Assembly (NCBI RefSeq): GCF_021134715.1
Contig: NC_060023.1
Span: forward strand, 3,224,001 to 3,288,000
Reading direction: 5' to 3'
From: Daphnia pulex
Taxonomy: Eukaryota; Arthropoda; Branchiopoda; Diplostraca; Daphniidae
DNA length: 64,000 nucleotides
The notes beneath the pieces are model-generated. The model was not told the origin of the DNA. It saw only the letters and a list, made by a program, of their open reading frames with translations, and searched no databases. Within the stretch, counting starts at the first letter, position 1; every line of letters starts with the position of its first letter. Of the stretch, positions 62,192 through 64,000 are shown piece by piece. The position numbers were made by a program, and so were the translations under genes.

Positions 62192-63365
62192 CGGAATTTC
62201 GCTTTTCATTTTACCCTTTTCCGATTCTTTTTCAAGCTGTACACATTAGCTGTCTGTATGATTATATTATCGATTAAGAGAAATTTTCTTAAGTTAAAAA
62301 AAAAACGCCCGTTTTCTTTCGTCTTCATTTTTACACGCTTCCCAACCTTTCTCCCCCCACAAAAATGATTTATCTATATTTATGAAAGTTATTGAAACAA
62401 AAAAATACTGCGCATTTGGTGTCTTGGGTTTTCTGTCACACCAATATAGTTCTTACGAAATTTATTCAGCCGAATGAGAGTAGCCTCTTGGTAAATTGTG
62501 TACACCATATCGGTTGCCGACAAACAAGATACATTTCTTTAATCCAGATCGACGTTGCAATACAATTATTCTTGAACTTATTCTTATTTTATTTGTAGGA
62601 AAAAAATAATAAACGAGTGCTTCTTATCCAATTCTGATAGTCAAATGGCTGGAAAGAATTTTTATTTTATGGAACTCTGGGGAAACCTTGTGATTTCTTA
62701 TTTAAATTTTGTATTTTTTTTTTGACGCGTCATTTTGTAAGAAAATATTTCGACACCAGTTTCGATCGTCACTCTGATGCAGACTCTCTCCGGGAGTTTC
62801 GAAATTTTTAAAAGAAAAAAAAATCGTTGATAACCCCTCAATATCGAATATCGCCATCATTTTGAATTTGCATCCTGTTTTACATATTATGCATTTGCGC
62901 ACAGCGCAGTGGTTATGGGTTCTAGAAGTCACTTTTTTTTTCTTTCAGATAATTCAATGCCAAAACAGGAAAATACAGATCTCGTTTAACATTTATTCCA
63001 AGAATCATACGACTTTGGAATTTTTTAAGTTCGCTTATTCGCACTTTTAAAATTTGCCAAATTCTTTTACAGTTAAATAAAATTTCGATTAAAAAAAATT
63101 GTCGAAAATTTCCCATTTGGTTGTTTGCAAAGTGACGGAATTTTTTCTTACAATCATCGGTATATCAAATATTTCATCAGCGGCAGGATATGTTACCATG
63201 GCATAAACAATTATAAATAATGCGGTTTTGCGTGGGTAATTGTTGACCGCAAATTCCGGCAGCGATACGGCTGACACACAAACCACAGTGGGCGAAAAAA
63301 CATTCCGAGAACCTTCCTTTTAGTTAGAGTTTGACGATTCAACGATCACGAGCTGTGGGGTGAAC
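62192..63365. other. Spacer between the ZYG11/ZER1 gene and the integrin beta gene
   Basis: It starts with the 3' UTR of the left gene, with AATAAA at 62608-62613. The remaining A/T-rich stretch has short frames only. The integrin promoter and 5' UTR should lie at the right end, but I see no clear TATA box. Confidence 0.6.
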
Positions 63366-63941
63366 ATGGACTTGAAGATTACTAGCCTAGTAATTGCCAT
63401 CTTCTGGCCCTTGGCTTGGTCACAACTGGACTCGTGCGCATCAGCAGTCGATTGTGGAAAATGCACCACCATTCCAGATTGCGTCTGGTGTCGTGAAACG
63501 GTGAGCGAAAATGTACGTGAAAATTCCTGTTACGAGTCCGATTAATTTCCTGATTTATTTAGAATTTTAACGGAGATCGTTGCATGACAAGAGATCAAGC
63601 CAAAACAGCTCAATGTTCTTCCCAATTTGTAGTCGACCCTCAAGTGTTTATCGACTACGTTCAAAACGTTCCGTTGGCTGAAGCGTCCAAATTGGATGAT
63701 CCCATCCAGTTGAAGCCGCAGAGGGTTTCCGTGAGCAACGCCAGAAACGGTCTAGAGCTTTTAAGAACCAACTGGAAAAGCTTCTAAGCAGATTTGTCAG
63801 ACCTTCTTTTCTTGTTTCGTTTTTGTTCAACAGGACAAACTTACACCATTCCGGTCGAATTCAAACAGGCTAAAGATTATCCGATTGATCTGTACTTTTT
63901 GATGGATCTGTCCAATTCGATGGCCGACGACAAAGCTTCAG
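63366..63941 (+). CDS. Integrin beta subunit, N-terminal part (cut by window end)
   Basis: Exons 63366-63500, 63563-63749 and 63834-63941 so far; about 143 residues, and the rest lies beyond the window. A type I membrane adhesion receptor chain that pairs with an alpha subunit and binds extracellular matrix. Residues 1-19 are a signal peptide (ending LAWSQ). A Cys-rich PSI domain follows ([19 protein letters not shown]), then the hybrid strand and the start of the beta-I domain at [15 protein letters not shown], with MIDAS residues D132, S134, S136 and ADMIDAS D139-D140. The Met at 63366 opens the signal peptide. The second donor is GTCTAG, non-consensus but the only one that keeps phase to [10 protein letters not shown]. 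The third exon is taken to end before GTGGAG, since the frame then stops. Resembles insect beta-PS type chains. Confidence 0.93.
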
Positions 63942-64000
63942 GTGGAGAAACTGATATTTCTGAAGTTTAGGCCGTTATGATTATATTGAATCATTATTCT
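63942..64000 (+). other. Start of an integrin beta intron at the window edge
   Basis: It begins GTGGAG. Reading through would hit TAG at about 63968, so this is taken as intron. Confidence 0.6.

Overview
This window is nuclear DNA from an arthropod, most likely a Daphnia-type branchiopod crustacean. The evidence is compact intron-split genes with GT-AG introns mostly of 60-120 bp, and a red pigment-concentrating/adipokinetic hormone precursor whose mature peptide (QVNFSTSW followed by the amidation/cleavage signal GKR) matches the Daphnia hormone as I remember it. There is no sign of operons, ribosome-binding sites, CRISPR arrays or bacterial genes. Gene models below were built by hand from reading frames and splice sites.

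Layout. (1) About 1-20.8 kb holds no gene I can support. It is A/T-rich non-coding DNA with many purine/pyrimidine tracts, two unusually long but unrecognised minus-strand reading frames at 14.2-15.8 kb, and a group of perfect inverted repeats at 19.47-20.18 kb. (2) 20.8-32.2 kb carries four head-to-tail copies, all on the minus strand, of a nine-exon secreted chitin deacetylase-like gene. The repeat period is about 3.19 kb and every copy codes for 375 residues. All four lack two residues normally needed for catalysis, and each has a TATA or TATA-like box and an upstream TGACGTCA/GATA module. (3) 34.4-35.8 kb has the RPCH/AKH neuropeptide gene, plus strand. (4) 39.5-51.1 kb is a class A orphan G-protein-coupled receptor gene of GPR21/GPR52 type, plus strand. 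Its two sure coding exons are separated by a 7.8 kb intron that is full of microsatellites and a strongly over-represented GCTCCT/AGGAGC motif, often in palindromic pairs. (5) 51.1-56.4 kb is A/T-rich intergenic DNA. (6) 56.4-62.2 kb holds two complete plus-strand housekeeping genes: medium-chain acyl-CoA dehydrogenase (9 exons, 433 aa) and a ZYG11/ZER1-family CUL2 substrate receptor (12 exons, 756 aa). (7) 63.37 kb to the end is the 5' end of an integrin beta gene, cut by the window edge.

The genes do not form one pathway. The hormone and the orphan receptor are neighbours, but nothing in the receptor sequence marks it as the receptor for that hormone. The deacetylase-like array is a local gene expansion, probably for a gut or cuticle chitin-binding protein. 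The right-hand genes are ordinary conserved metazoan genes.
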